From the NCBI GenBank assembly GCA_964036195.1, contig OZ038459.1, positions 20,581,206-20,645,205 of the forward strand: DNA of 64,000 nt, written 5' to 3'. Under the pieces are notes generated by a model that was not told the origin of the DNA, ran no database searches, and was given only the letters and a program-made list of their open reading frames with translations. Positions 1 through 12,100 of this stretch are shown here, piece after piece (the stretch's first letter is position 1; the number at the start of each line of letters is the position of its first letter). This DNA comes from Sphaerolaimus hirsutus. Its lineage: Eukaryota > Nematoda > Chromadorea > Monhysterida > Sphaerolaimidae. A program made the position numbers and the translations under genes.

Positions 1-240
1 GCTTTAAGGCATAAACGCGTTACGCGTGGCCTTAAAGGGTTTCCCAACACACAAGCGCGCTGGCTCATGCATTCGCACAAATGCAAGCGCGCATAAACAC
101 GTCGCTTAAAGCGACTCCCAAATTATCGACGCGCAGGCGCGCACGTGCTAAAGTGTTTGCACTCTGGAAACACTCTGTTAAAGGGTTTCCATGAGCGCAA
201 GCGCTTTAAGGAAATATAAACGCGCTGGAAGCTCGTTTGA
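1..240. repeat. CpG-rich degenerate repeat patch
   Basis: The words AAAGGGTTTCC and GCGCAAGCGC recur in both orientations (for example 33-44, 178-190, 53-60, 203-212). CpG content is far above the rest of the window. It is probably the edge of a repeat that continues to the left. No reading frame of note. Confidence 0.4.
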
Positions 241-1494
241 ATGGGGGTTTGAATTCGGGGGTGCTGTTAACTGTCTCCATGACGCCAAACACATGCAATT
301 ACCTGCGATTCTATTGGAGGTGTTCCAATAGAAAGTGAGAAGTATGTACGGTAAAAATCAAATCCTTAGCAGACCTGTTTTGTCATTGCATTCAGGCACT
401 TTCAGTTCATTTATTTGCTTAATTTGCTCTGAAATAAACAATATACATACACCCAAATATTCACATGACTCTATTCATCAAAATTTGGTAACACTCTGTG
501 CAAAGGATGCAGTTCGATCATTATAAAATGTCATCACATTCATATCGTTATGGTATCACTAATATTCAAATTTGTAATTCTCACGGCACTTCAAATTTGC
601 ATTTTATGTTTCTGCTAATCGGCGCTGATTTTTCCACTCAGTTTGCAATATTTTCGGCACTTCGCCAAATGCCTTCATTTAACATTTTTGCGGTATGATC
701 ATAGACATTTCCCGCCGCCCATGTAAAACAAAGCAATCATCGATCCAGCCCCTTTTCAACTGTAGTCCAGCGACATTACACCTTGGTTCACGTGGTTCAC
801 ATTGGAAGCGTGCCAATGATATTTATATCACGCATACGATTTTCATAAAACGTTGAAACAGTTCATTGCTGTAATAACATTATAACGTTACACAAAAGAA
901 TTTGTTTCATATTTTTTTTAAATCTCATGCTTTGATTATTTTCATCATTGGCATGCTTCCAACGTGAGACATAAATAAGTGTGAGTGCAGAGTATCAAGT
1001 CCGCCAACTATAAACAGGGTGCATTCCATGTGTGGTGCCACCCAAATCAATAAGTTTGATGTTCCGCGTTTTATGCAGGGTGGCCCAAAATGCAATTGAA
1101 ATACAAATTTGGTAACTTTACTTTTTACTAATCATTTAGTTGTTTTAATATCGTTATCTTTGTGATGTGTGATTAGTGCCAAAATAGGTGTTTTTCAAAC
1201 AATATTTTTCAATGTAATCTCAGAAAATCTCTCAAGAAATATGTAATGAAATCTCTCTGAAAGATGCAGAGTAAATATAAATTGGACATTTTTATGTATT
1301 TATTTCTCATAAAATAAATGTAATAAAATCCCCCTGGCAAAACCTAGAGAAATTCTTTAGTTTTTCTTTTATTTAAAAAATATAAATCATCTGAGATTTT
1401 CGGAACACTCTGTTGATGGGCCACACTGGAAAAATTGTGGTTTTGGCAATGCCTGTCACACTATCTTCCCACAGTAGACCAAACAGAATGCATA
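241..1494. other. Intergenic, no gene seen; dispersed repeat pieces
   Basis: Only short, AT-rich, non-conserved frames are present. Positions 801-820 (ATTGGAAGCGTGCCAATGAT) are inverted near 943-962. The same inverted pair recurs near 40600-40760, so about 735-1010 is a copy of a dispersed element whose end carries GAGTATCAAGTCCGCC. ACAGGGTGCA and GCAGGGTGGCCC words near 1015 and 1077 are ends of the CAGGGTGGC family. Confidence 0.4.
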
Positions 1495-1864
1495 CAGGGT
1501 GGCTCAATTGTGCATTTCAAAAAACATTTTTCACATTTATTAGGCTTTGCCAGATTTGATAAAAAGTTATTCTACAATTATTTGATTTCTGGGAACTATT
1601 TAAAAAAATTTCCTTATAATTTTCATCTTCATTCAAGTGCATTGTTTCAGTGTGTGAATAGTGATTGCATGCTGTTTTGAAAAGCTATGTAATAAAGTGA
1701 ATAGTTCTGCTTTTTATCATACAGGGTGGCATTTATTCATCAAATTATCATATTATATGTGAAAAGTATGACAAATGTATAATGTAGGGTTTTTTTTAAA
1801 AAGGTCATGTAATGTAAATTTATGAAATTACACCATAAAGCGATGCTGTATGCGAGCCACCCTG
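1495..1864. mobile_element. TA-flanked CAGGGTGGC element
   Basis: The ends are CAGGGTGGCTC and GAGCCACCCTG in inverted orientation, with TA on both sides (1493-1494, 1865-1866). This fits a Tc1/mariner-like non-autonomous element. An internal CATACAGGGTGGC at about 1718 suggests a nested or duplicated end. No transposase frame. Confidence 0.55.
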
Positions 1865-2235
1865 TATGCCCACTATATGGTTCACTCTGGACATAATCCA
1901 TACTTCAACTACATGTAAAGAAAATCAGTTTGCATACCATTATTCCATAGCAGAGGCGGGTAAAAAATTAAAAATAATGTCACAAAAAATATACCTATTT
2001 ATGTCAATGTATGAAAATTTACTTAGATTTTCTGATACAATTGGATAATGTAAATTCAAATGGGATGGATAATAGGTAATAGTCATCAAAGGCTTATAGA
2101 AAAATTATCTCCAACATCTCCCAAATTTCCCACCAATGATAGAAGTCTCACAAGGTACAACATATTATTTACAAAAGTGAAAGCCTGCCGAAATGCATGC
2201 TTTGATGCACCGCACCTGTATTGTGCCGGTTTCAC

Positions 2236-2479
2236 TACCGTATTTCCTCGAAATACCCCCCCTCAAAATTGGCACTATGTATTTGTGGTCCGGGAAATGC
2301 ATGACAGACGTTCAAAACACTTACCGTGTTACGTTAGCACATCGTTTATACCATATACATCATTATATAAGGCTGTAAAAACTTATAAATGGTGGTTATT
2401 GTTGCATTTTTCATGTTTTTCTCTCAAAATTCTCATTCTGAAAAATAAACCCCCGGGGGTATTTCGAAGAAATACGGTA
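2236..2479. mobile_element. CCGTATT-family element (short copy)
   Basis: Terminal inverted repeats are TACCGTATTTCCTCGAAATA and its complement ending AATACGGTA. TA at both ends may be the target duplication. The interior lacks the usual G-run paragraphs. See the larger copies at 18276, 30039, 35168 and 44365. Confidence 0.7.
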
Positions 2480-2574
2480 TTTGTTTGCCAGTATTCCAGT
2501 TTGATTGCCGCAGAAATTCCATTGATTGATTGTGAGTAGCCCTAAATACATCTTACTCCTATTCAAGATAAATA

Positions 2575-2654
2575 TTAGGTTGTCAACTAAGTAACATTAA
2601 TTTTTTGCGATCACACATACGCAAAAAATTAAGGTTACTTAGTTGACAACCTAA
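2575..2654. mobile_element. 80-bp palindromic mariner-type MITE
   Basis: Two 35-nt arms (2575-2609 and 2620-2654) are perfect complements except one base, with a 10-nt loop. The ends read TTAGGTTGTCAACTAAGTAA, resembling mariner ends, and TA flanks both sides (2573-2574, 2655-2656). This is a minimal non-autonomous element; single-stranded it would form a near-perfect hairpin. Confidence 0.8.
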
Positions 2655-3255
2655 TATAAAGCGGTGTATCTATATAGGCTAAGAAATAACGCACTCTATG
2701 ACTCAATTGCTTTTTGATTGTCTGCAAAGTAAATATATGGCGCCGCGCACACTTGTACACTACCGAAACAGTGAGTGCAAGGCCAGAGTATCATGTCCGC
2801 CGAGTACCTATGTAGAAGATGATTGAATGAATGTACATGCACTGACAAAAAACATTATTGATTGGGCAGTGGACAGCGCATTAAAATGTGCAGTGATTCA
2901 CAATTCGTTTTTTTATATCAGTATCAAGGCTGGTTGTGTATTCATTCATTCTGTCGATGCATTTTTGGGATGCCACATTTCAGCCATTTTCATTCGATTT
3001 AGATGCATGACAATTCAAAATGATTGGAAAAACACAGGGACGTCATTCCTGGGGTCGCTTTTGTCCTGTCACATCCGCGATTGCCCCAAATAGGTGGAAA
3101 TGTAGTAATTGGATCGTCCGTCACATCCCATGGATGACATTGCACTCAACATGTATACCATGTCGTATATTTATAGGTTAATGTCATTCATGAGTTGTGT
3201 CGATGACAACATATTTATATTTTACTGAGTTTATGGCAGAGGAGTGAGTGAAAAC

Positions 3256-3455
3256 NNNNNNNNNNNNNNNNNNNNNNNNNNNNNNNNNNNNNNNNNNNNN
3301 NNNNNNNNNNNNNNNNNNNNNNNNNNNNNNNNNNNNNNNNNNNNNNNNNNNNNNNNNNNNNNNNNNNNNNNNNNNNNNNNNNNNNNNNNNNNNNNNNNNN
3401 NNNNNNNNNNNNNNNNNNNNNNNNNNNNNNNNNNNNNNNNNNNNNNNNNNNNNNN
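3256..3455. other. Assembly gap of 200 N
   Basis: Exactly 200 undetermined bases, probably a scaffold gap of arbitrary size. Reading frames across it are artefacts. Sequence to the right resumes inside a CCGTATT-family element, so the missing piece probably contains C-runs that stopped assembly. Confidence 0.95.
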
Positions 3456-3608
3456 TCAGACGACAATTTCGTACTTTGTTTTCAAAAATTTTCTTGTGAA
3501 ATAATAACCCCCCCCTCGAAATACCCCCCCCCCTCGTTTGACCCCCCCCCTTCTCGGGACCACTATGAAACAATCACCCCCCGGGGGGTATTTCGAGGAA
3601 ATACGGTA
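3456..3608. mobile_element. CCGTATT-family element, right part
   Basis: C-run paragraphs end in GGGGGGTATTTCGAGGAAAT followed by ACGGTA at 3608. The left end is in or beyond the gap. The segment after the gap matches the body of copies near 38540 and 43195. Confidence 0.7.
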
Positions 3609-3795
3609 TGTTTCCAGCTTCGGGCAAATGTAACTTTTGAAAAAATGCATGTGTCCGCACTTGGAAACATACACACATGTATGTTCCCCATAATTTCGGG
3701 CACATACATTTCAGAAAAACGTGTATGTGCCCAGTTACGGGAACATACATACCTTTTAAAAATTATATGTGCCCGTGTTTGGAAACATACACTGG
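3605..3795. repeat. GTATGTGCCC / GGGAACATAC array
   Basis: About eight alternating, mutually inverted words (TATGTGCCC, GGGCACATACA, GGAAACATACA) spaced 20-40 bp apart. A second array is at 5505-5655. The alternating orientation makes it a chain of small hairpins; short frames rich in CMFP and ACAQ come from it. Confidence 0.6.
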
Positions 3796-3829
3796 AATAA
3801 TAACTGTGCTTGCCCCCCACTTTGTTTCA

Positions 3830-4400
3830 TTGCACTGAATAAATGCGCGGTCAGATAAATACTTGAAAATGTATCATTTATCATCGAAAAAAATTTTTGC
3901 TGCAATGAACAGGACATTTAAAATGAATTAAAATGGGCAATAACTTGTCTAAGAATTTCGCTTATTTTTCTATACATCATCTGATAAACAAGCGTGGCTA
4001 AAGGTATAAATTTAATACCTAATTGCATCATTTACAGCGCTGGTAAATAATTTAATGGCAGATTGAATTGTAATTATCGCAAATTCAATCCTCAAATCAA
4101 TTGCACTACAGCACAGGCAAGTTAATTGTGTTTTTCACACATTCAATCATGTAATTAATTGAGCAATTTGTATTTGCTAAAATGCTAATTGCTCTAAATT
4201 GCTAAGTTACAATTACTAAAATGTTTCATGGATATCATGAGTTTTAATTTAGCAAATGCAGGCAATTTGATTGAGCAATTGTATTAATTGCAATTGCAAA
4301 AGTGGTAATTGCTCAATAAAATTTTAAATGTTTTCACTATAGAAAAATTAATTACGAATTATATCACAAGATTTTGTTCATTAAATTATGGTAGGATTCT
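3830..4400. repeat. AATTGCAATT-rich stretch
   Basis: AT-rich sequence in which GCAATT, AATTGC and TTGAGCAATT recur in both directions, with no gene. It looks like old low-complexity repeat rather than a defined element. Confidence 0.35.
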
Positions 4401-4501
4401 GCGCATACTTTGTGGTCTGTCGAGTGTGTGTTTTTGACTCACATGATTTGCTATCACTATTACTGGGTGGTTCGAAATGTTTTACATATTTGTCACCATA
4501 G

Positions 4502-4865
4502 CATAGGCGGCGCAAGGTCCCAATTTGCGCTTGTGACATTCACATTGGTCAAAATTTCACCTTGTGACACCTTTTTATCAGAGCCCTCATGTGAGGTTGG
4601 CAGCCAGCCAAACATTTCGAAATCACTATAAATATAATTAAAATGAGCTACAGATAGGTATATAACCATGTAAATGGATGCAAATAGTGATAATATAGGT
4701 GAAAATTGTCAAAATGGGATAAATCTTAGCGATTTTTAGCTAATTTGAGGATTTCACCCTGGTTTGTACGATACACGCTTGTGAATGTCACAATGTGACA
4801 GTGAAATTTCCGCTTGTGACACCAAAAATTCCGCTTGTGACATTCAAAGCACTTACGCCGCCTAT
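4502..4865. mobile_element. MULE-like MITE, 9-bp target duplication
   Basis: Ends CATAGGCGGCGCAAGG and CTTACGCCGCCTAT are inverted. The flanks are an exact 9-bp duplication TCACCATAG (4493-4501, 4866-4874). Related copies are at 23339 and 61786. Nine-base duplications are typical of Mutator-like elements. The GCTTGTGACATTC word recurs inside. Confidence 0.75.
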
Positions 4866-4902
4866 TCACCATAGTGAAATTGCAGTGGCAGTGGATGCGA
4901 TG

Positions 4903-5147
4903 CGGGGTGGCCCAAAAATGGCTTGATCAGAGAACTCTTTCATCCACCAATGTTTTATGGATTTTAAGTGAAGATTTGTAAGATTTTTCCCTTATGGTGA
5001 AATAAAAATACCAAATTTTAAAATTTCAAAAACATTTTAGAATCTCCAAAATTTTGTTTGCAATCATTACTACTTTGATCTGATAGTTATTGGAGTATTA
5101 GTTAATAATTCTGTAAGAGTTGACCAAATACTTTTTGGGCCACCATG
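4903..5147. mobile_element. GGGGTGGCCCAAAA element
   Basis: GGGGTGGCCCAAAAATGG near 4904 is inverted as CTTTTTGGGCCACC near 5130-5144. It belongs with the CAGGGTGGC family at 1495. No coding sequence. Confidence 0.5.
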
Positions 5148-5504
5148 TACGCACAAGAAACTATGGCGGCACCACTCAAAGTAAATAAAATACGTTTCGT
5201 TTGGGTGTGATTTGAATTGAAGTGTCAGCTGTTATTGATTCACTCCTTGCTGCTAATCATTTTGTGTGTCCAATTATGTAGTTATAGACTTATTATTAGC
5301 ATAACTATTTGATAAATTGTGCAGCATTTATCGCAATTTATTTTGTTTCATTTATCTATTCTCGCTTCTATTTTTTGTCAATTTTTCAGCCAAACTTTTT
5401 GTCGCACATCCATGCACGTTCATTTACCTAGAGAATGATTCCGAGTAAATTTAGGTGCCCAGCTGATATCCCATTTTTTTGTTATCTAAAAAGTTTTTTT
5501 CAAA
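5148..5504. other. Intergenic or intronic, nothing recognised
   Basis: AT-rich sequence without a conserved frame, splice-phase-compatible exon or clear repeat. If gene 1 is intact it continues through here as an intron. Confidence 0.4.
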
Positions 5505-5655
5505 ATATGTATGTGCCCGCGATGGGGAACATACAAACATGCAAGTGCCCGGTGGTTTGGGCACATACAAACTGCAAACAAAAAGTATGTTTCCAAGTTT
5601 GGGCACATGCAAATTTGTATGTGCCCAGTGTACCCCAGTTTGTATGTGCCCCTCC
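5505..5655. repeat. GTATGTGCCC / GGGCACATAC array
   Basis: Second array of alternating inverted words TATGTGCCC, GGGAACATACA, GGGCACATACA. Same composition as 3605-3795, about 1.9 kb apart. Confidence 0.6.
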
Positions 5656-5661
5656 CGGACA

Positions 5662-5846
5662 GCCTGGTGACCATCCCAAGCCCTGTAAAGTGTCAAATGT
5701 ATAGTCAAATGCAAAGTAAAGTGTCAATTGTCATGCAAAGTTCAGTAATAAAATCTTTTCTTTTTTTGTTTTGATTGACACTTGACTTTGCATTTGACTT
5801 TACATTTGACACTTTGCTTTACACTTTACAGGGCTTGGGACTGCCC
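5662..5846. mobile_element. CCCAAGCCCTGTAAAGTG palindromic MITE
   Basis: CCCAAGCCCTGTAAAGTGTC at 5675 is inverted as CACTTTACAGGGCTTGGG ending at 5839, and the arms consist of TGTCAAATGCAAAG words. Relatives are at 10370-10478 plus 12410-12460 (split by another element), 21418-21590, 23985-24140, 24470-24560 and 58060-58450. Confidence 0.65.
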
Positions 5847-5988
5847 CCACGCTCCAATGCAAAACAATCCGGAAATGGCAAAAACTTATGCACCAGACCA
5901 ATACTTGAATGGCCGATTTTCATTCTTTTTGGCGATTTAAAATGGTAATTTTTCCAAAACTACAAAGTGAAAAGCCTTAACCACCCAC

Positions 5989-6156
5989 CTGTCAGTGCCA
6001 GCTTGCTGACACCGCTGCGCACAATCATCTGAACTGGGTGAATCTATGTCTGGCATCAGCAGATAATCTGCATCCAGATATCGCCGATCCGCGTGTTTGA
6101 CAGCTGTGGTCCGCAGGGCTGGTTCCCGCTCTCTGTACTCGCAGATGCCCTGGTGC
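5989..6156 (-). CDS. Gene 1 exon 7 (CTLD end, PAN start)
   Basis: 168 nt, three codons shorter than gene 2 exon 7, phase 2 at both ends. HQGICEYRE supplies the last CTLD cysteine; DDCAQRCQQAGTD is the PAN cysteine pair. Its acceptor (CATGCAG) lies just inside the end of a hAT-like element starting at 6169. Confidence 0.85.
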
Positions 6157-9100
6157 CTGCATGATGGCTAGGGTGTCAAATTTCCATTTTGGTAAATTTG
6201 TCTGTTTCTGTTCACAATCTATCAAAATTTTCCTGTTTTCATTCATTTTTTCTCCACTCATTTTCTGGTTTCTGGTTTAACTTTTTTTCAAGTATTTTTT
6301 GAATATTTTCCAAACTGGCTTTTTCTACCATGGTATTTATGCGTCACCTTACTCAAACTAAAACAAAACACCTTTGCCTTTCATAAATATTTCCAATTTC
6401 AGTTGTTTTATGCCACTCTGCCTTTCTTATATCCAAATGTAAAATGAAATGTAAAAAAACAAGAAACAATATTCTGATGCAGGTCGGGGATGCAAATTAA
6501 AATTTTTGATTTAGCTTTCAGATGTGATACTAGATTGTGATTTCATTCCACATGTAAATATGAGCTTCTGTTTACATTGAGGTAAATTTCTTTATATCAC
6601 ATTTTTCAACACACTAGGGATATGGCATTAGTTGAATATTTATAAAGTGCTGAGTTTTGCAGTTGACACAAGCTACCAAACACCAAGCATGGTGTTTGCT
6701 TTTGTGTCATAGTGTCATGCTGAAGATGCATGACAGCCACATCTTTTAGTATTGGCAACTATAAAGTCATTTCATACGATCACCTTTTATCAGAAGATAG
6801 GTCATATGGGGCATCTGCGATACCACTGACCCAAGCCACAAGCACAGCAGCAGCGACAATGTCCGGAGAGTCATTTGGCTGCCCACTTCCCCAGGGTCTG
6901 ATGAAGCTGCTGAACAATTCCCCATTGGTTTGTTCCTTGTGGGTGCTGTTCAGGGCCAGCTGCCAGCCATCAGAAGAACTTGATCTTGTTAGTTTGTCCT
7001 GCATTTTATGAAATTAAGCATCAAGAAAATCAAGGTGCCTAGGATAGGTCAAAAAATACATTGTCACATTGTGTCCAATTTGTGGGAATGTAGGTTAAGT
7101 GAAACTGTAATGGGAGAAAATGGAAATATTTATATTGAACTAACATTTATGGCACCAAGCCAATACAGATTATTTGGGTTCAGTCCTCCAACCAGATCTG
7201 CAACCACATTTGGCAGCTGGCCATCCACAGGCCAAGCCAGGTGCCCCTTGTATCCTGGTATGTGACCTGCAGCAATACTTTAGGCTAGCGATGGCAAAAC
7301 AGACAAAAGTACAAAACATGTTGTCTTAAAACTTTACAATAACTTGAAAATATTTAACATAAGAAATAATATAGTATTATGTATAAATTTGTCAGCATTA
7401 CTTTTAATTAAGCAGTAGCAGACTATTATGAAAAGTATTCTGCATTCTGGTGCCGGTTCCGCAAGTGAAAAAGTTAAGAGTTAAAAGTTAAGAGTTGAGT
7501 GAAATGATAAATGAAAAGTTAAGTGTAAAGTTAAAAGTTAAGAGTTGAGTAAAATCATTTGTCGGTTTACTCAACTCTAAACTCTTAACTCTACTCATAA
7601 CTTGTCATTTGTCATTTTACTCAACTCTTAAGTTTTAACTCTTAACTTTTCCACTTGCGGAACTGGCCACAGAAAAGTATTCTGAAAAAGCATTCTGCCT
7701 GTGTTGATCGAACATATTTTTTATTTTATCAATTCTCATGAATCTCAAATGCTCACAATGCTATTTATAAGTCAAGAATGGCCCTGACTAGGGTGTCAAA
7801 TTTCCGTTTTCCGTTTTCCGTTTCTGTTTTCCGCAAGCAATTTTTTTCCGTTTTCCGTTCCGTTTTCCGGCTGCTGAAATTTTTTTTCCGTTTTCCGTTC
7901 CGTTTTCCGGCAACTTTTTTTTTCCGTTTCCGTTTTTCCGGCTCATTTTCCGTTTTCCAGCTAAATTTTCAGTTTTTCCGCCTTTTTTCCGTTTTCCGCC
8001 TCAATTTCCAGTTTTTCCGTTTTTTTTCCATTTTCCGCCTCAATTCTCCATTTTTCCGCCTCATTTTACCTTTTTCTGGCCCAACTTTCTGTTTTCTGAT
8101 CAGCCAAACTGGTAAAAATTCATGCAGATTGTCAATGATGTGAAAAATTTTCTGTTTCCAGCAAAATTACTGCAAATTTTTTCCACTTCCAGCAAAATTT
8201 CAGCAAATTTTATCCATTTTCCAGCAAAATTTCAGCAAGTTTTACCATTTCCGTGCTAATTTGATTTTTCCGTTTCCGTTTTTCCGGCCTCTTTTTCCGT
8301 TTTCCGGCCACTGAAAATTTTTTTCCGTTTCCGTTTCCGTTTTCCGCCAAGTCCAATTTTTTTTCCGTATTCCGTTCCGTTTTCCGGACGCTGAAACAAT
8401 TTTTCCGTTTCCGTTTCCGTTTTCCGTAGAAAAATTTTGTTGACACCCTAGCCCTGACACACACTGGTTTACAACGACACCAAATTTTCAGAGTTGATTG
8501 AACTTACTGCAGCTGACGAGTATGTTGTACCACTGTGAATTATTTTTTATACATAAATAAAGTGAGACGGTTTTGACATTATTTGTATGAAAGAAATATG
8601 CTACCCCGAAACTTTTTGAAAATAAGTGGAATACTGTAAATTCACATATTTACCATGAATTGATAAATAATAAATTGATTAATTATTGTTCCGCCCTATT
8701 AAAGACTATGCGACAACTTGTTCGATAATGTTGGCTCAGTGACGAAAAATGTGGCGGTGACGAAGTGATTGTCACCGCCTGGTTTTCGGGTGTCACCGCC
8801 ACAAAACGGCATGTCATCGCGGTGACAATCACCGCCACAATTTGATCAGCAGTTCAGTGCCCTTTTAATTGTGCATGATTGTTGTGTGGAGAATTTTTGT
8901 GCTCATTCCATCTGAGCAACGCAGTGTAGGAGCAGCACATTAGCATTTTACACACAAAAACATTTGTGGCGCCAGTATGCAGCTGGCATTGAAGCGCAGT
9001 ACAATTCTAAATTCAAATTGTAGATTGTGCATTTGTATTTGCAGTTTAAAGGGGGACTAACAGTGTATTTACAATAATTTACAAATACACAAGGGTTCTT

Positions 9101-12100
9101 AGATATATCAATATCTTATTTGACATGTTGAAAGCACTAACTGATATCTATTGTGTCTAAAAATGAACAAAAGCTCCTGTAGTTATCGAAATTTGTCTTT
9201 TACTGTATTTTTCATCAAGATCTCACAATTTGTCTGCAAACCGATGGAAACTTATGTCGACAAATTGTGAAAGCTTGACATAATTTTTTCCTGAGAGCTA
9301 CTGGAGCCTTTTCGATAATTTATGGACATGGTTGGTTTTAGTAAAATTCTTTTTACTAAAATTGTATTTTATTTTTATTAAAATTGTATTTTATTTTTAT
9401 TTTATTCATGTTTCAGTTTATTTTATTTTACTTTATTCTGAAATGTCATTAATAAAATAAAATGAAACCATTTTTACAAAAAATCGGAAATCTTGGATGT
9501 AACCAGGATGAAATCAGGTAGTAACCTCGCAGAGGCTCCTGTGGTCCTGATCCCTTAAACTTAAACACAGTAGACTCAGTCTGCCTGTGTGGTGGTGATG
9601 TCTTTCCGCTGCAGTGCCCTGCTTTCCAGTGCAATACACAGCCCATGTGGTGGTCCGTCATGCTGCACAGGCACCTAGCCAACACATAGATGAAAAAATG
9701 CTTAGATTTCTGTCGGTGACAGTCAGTGACAGGTATTTCAGAGGAGGTGACAGTCCTCGAAACCCCCCCCCCCCAATCTAGTGTATAGAGAACGTAAATG
9801 ACAGAGGCTATTTACACAGGTCCCGGCCGGGGACCGGGACCCGGCAAAACATATTTTTTTTCAAAAGTGAATAATTGGCGTGTATGGGTTATTTGCATGT
9901 TAATAAGGTGAATTATCACCAAATTAGCATGCACAAAATTTGCAAGACGGTTATACCCGCCAATGCATATTCTTTGGGTGGGTGTGTAAAATTAATCCGA
10001 TTAGTCTCAAATTTGGCATGTGTGTACTCCTTCGTTTAGTGAGTAAATTTTAGCTCCGGGCGGTTACTGGTTTTTATTTTATTCATCTTTTAATTTTTTT
10101 TGATCACTGTATTTTTGTATAGTGATCGAAATCCTGCTGGGGCCCGGTCCCCGGCAATGTTGAAATGGCTCCGACCGGGGTCAAACCGAAGAATTTCGGT
10201 CCCCGACCGGGGACGTTAGTTTTTTCTATGATTTTTCCCTTACTTTTCAAAAGTTGCATGCTGTAGGTATTGTTAGCTAGCTGCAAGTGTAAAGTTACAA
10301 TAATTGATAAGACATGGTTTGCATTTTCAGTAGAAGGACTACTGGAGTGTGCTGGGCACATTTGTAAAATGTCATGCAAAGTGTCAATTGTAATGACAAA
10401 TGTAAAGTAAAGTGTCAATTGTCATGCAAAATGTCAAGTGTCATGTAAAATTTCAAGCAAAGTGGCAATTGTCATGACTAGGTTGTCAAATTTCCGTTTC
10501 CGTTTTCCGTTTCCGCCTTTCCGCAGGAAAAATTTTTACCTTTCCGTTTTCCGTTTTCCGGCAGCCGAAAAATTTTTACCTTTCCGTTTTCCGTTTTCCA
10601 GCAGCTGAAAAATTTTACCTTTTCTGTTTTCCGTTTTCCGGCAGCTGAAAATTTTTTACCTTTCCATTTCCGTTTTTCCGGCCCATTTTTCCGTTTTCTG
10701 GCAGCTGAAAAATTTTTACCTTTCCGTTTCCATTTTACCAGGCCATTTTTCCATTTTCTGGCTCGATTTTCAGTTTTCTGGCATTTTTCCATTGTTTTTC
10801 CAATCTGTATTTATCTTCAATTGGCTCATCCCATTGTGTTGTTTTTGTCTCTTGGAGCAGCATTGACAACTGGGATTTCAGGGTCAGTGAAACAGGTGCT
10901 GTGAACCCAATTGGGTCATATGCTGACACCAATAATTTATTCAAGTTTCATCTGGTTGGTGTTGTGATGCTGTCAATTTGAAATTTTGGTGTTGATATTG
11001 CCAGCATGTCTGTTCGGTGATTTTATTTCATGCCCAAGATTGCGACAATTTTATTCACCTTTGGACTCCTGTCGCTTTCTGCTATTTCAGTCATGACTGA
11101 TCTGGAGTTTGACAGCCATTCCCTCATGTTCATAGAACATTGGTTAAATAAAGCTTTGACTTTGTAATATAGTTCTAAAGCTTCAACTTCATTCGTGACA
11201 CTCATGATGAAGTTATCGACGTAAATGTTGTTTATTATCATCGCCAACTGGTTTCTTTCCCCTTCATTTTCTTCATATTCATTCATGTTTATTGTCACAT
11301 TTAAATTGTATTTTATGACTGCTCCCAAAATTGCTGGGCTGCAGACAAGTCCAAACAGTACGCGTTTAAAACAAAGTACTATTAAGTTATTTTCAGTTAC
11401 TGGTTTTGAGGCATCTTTCAGCCAGAAAAATCGTGTGTAGTCTCTAGCTTGGTCATGCAATCCTATTTGCACAAATGCCTTTTCAATATCGGCAATTAAT
11501 GCTAGATTGCCTGCCCTGAACCTCAGGAGTAGGCACAGTGCTAATGGTGTTGTAATTGGTCCTCTAAAAAGGCACTCATTGAAACTGGGCTTACCTGCCG
11601 ACCCATCGTACACGATTCTGCATGATGTCGATTTGCCCGGCGTGATTACTGGCTGGTGTGGCAGGTAATGAATCCCCTTGTTGTCTGTTTTGTCATCACA
11701 GATCTCAATTATTCCCTTTTCTAGTTGGTCGTCCAAAACTTTCTGGTATTGTTCGAATAAGTTTGGATCTTTGTTGAATCTTCTTATCAGTGATTTAAAC
11801 TGCACCAAGGCTTCTGCTTTTCCCGTGGGCAGGTCACTGATACTCTTTTTATACGGCCAGTCAATATAGTATCGTTTGTTGTTGTTGTTGAATTTTATGC
11901 TATTTATTATCATCTCCTCTGCAACGTTGTCATCAATTGCATAGGGGTCATCAGTGATTCCCACTGCTTCTAGACTGTGATATTGTCGTAGTGTTTCCTT
12001 TCCTATGGCCACTATGGCTACTTTTTGATGATTTTTTGTTGGTTCAGTTAAGCTTGAACTACAAGTGAAGTTACAGGCATGATCCATAGTTGCAGAATGT

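Noticed and set aside
2090-2200. Exon 8 of gene 1 (ATACAG|GTGCGGTGCATC on the minus strand)
   Set aside because: Acceptor resembles gene 2 exon 8, but the encoded peptide lacks the PAN cysteines and does not align.
7778-8460. Open frames rich in FRFPFSV or ENGNGN (also 15037, 26093, 46816, 51015, 62628)
   Set aside because: Translations of TTTCCG/GGAAA word arrays inside hAT-like elements; both strands open because the word has no stop.
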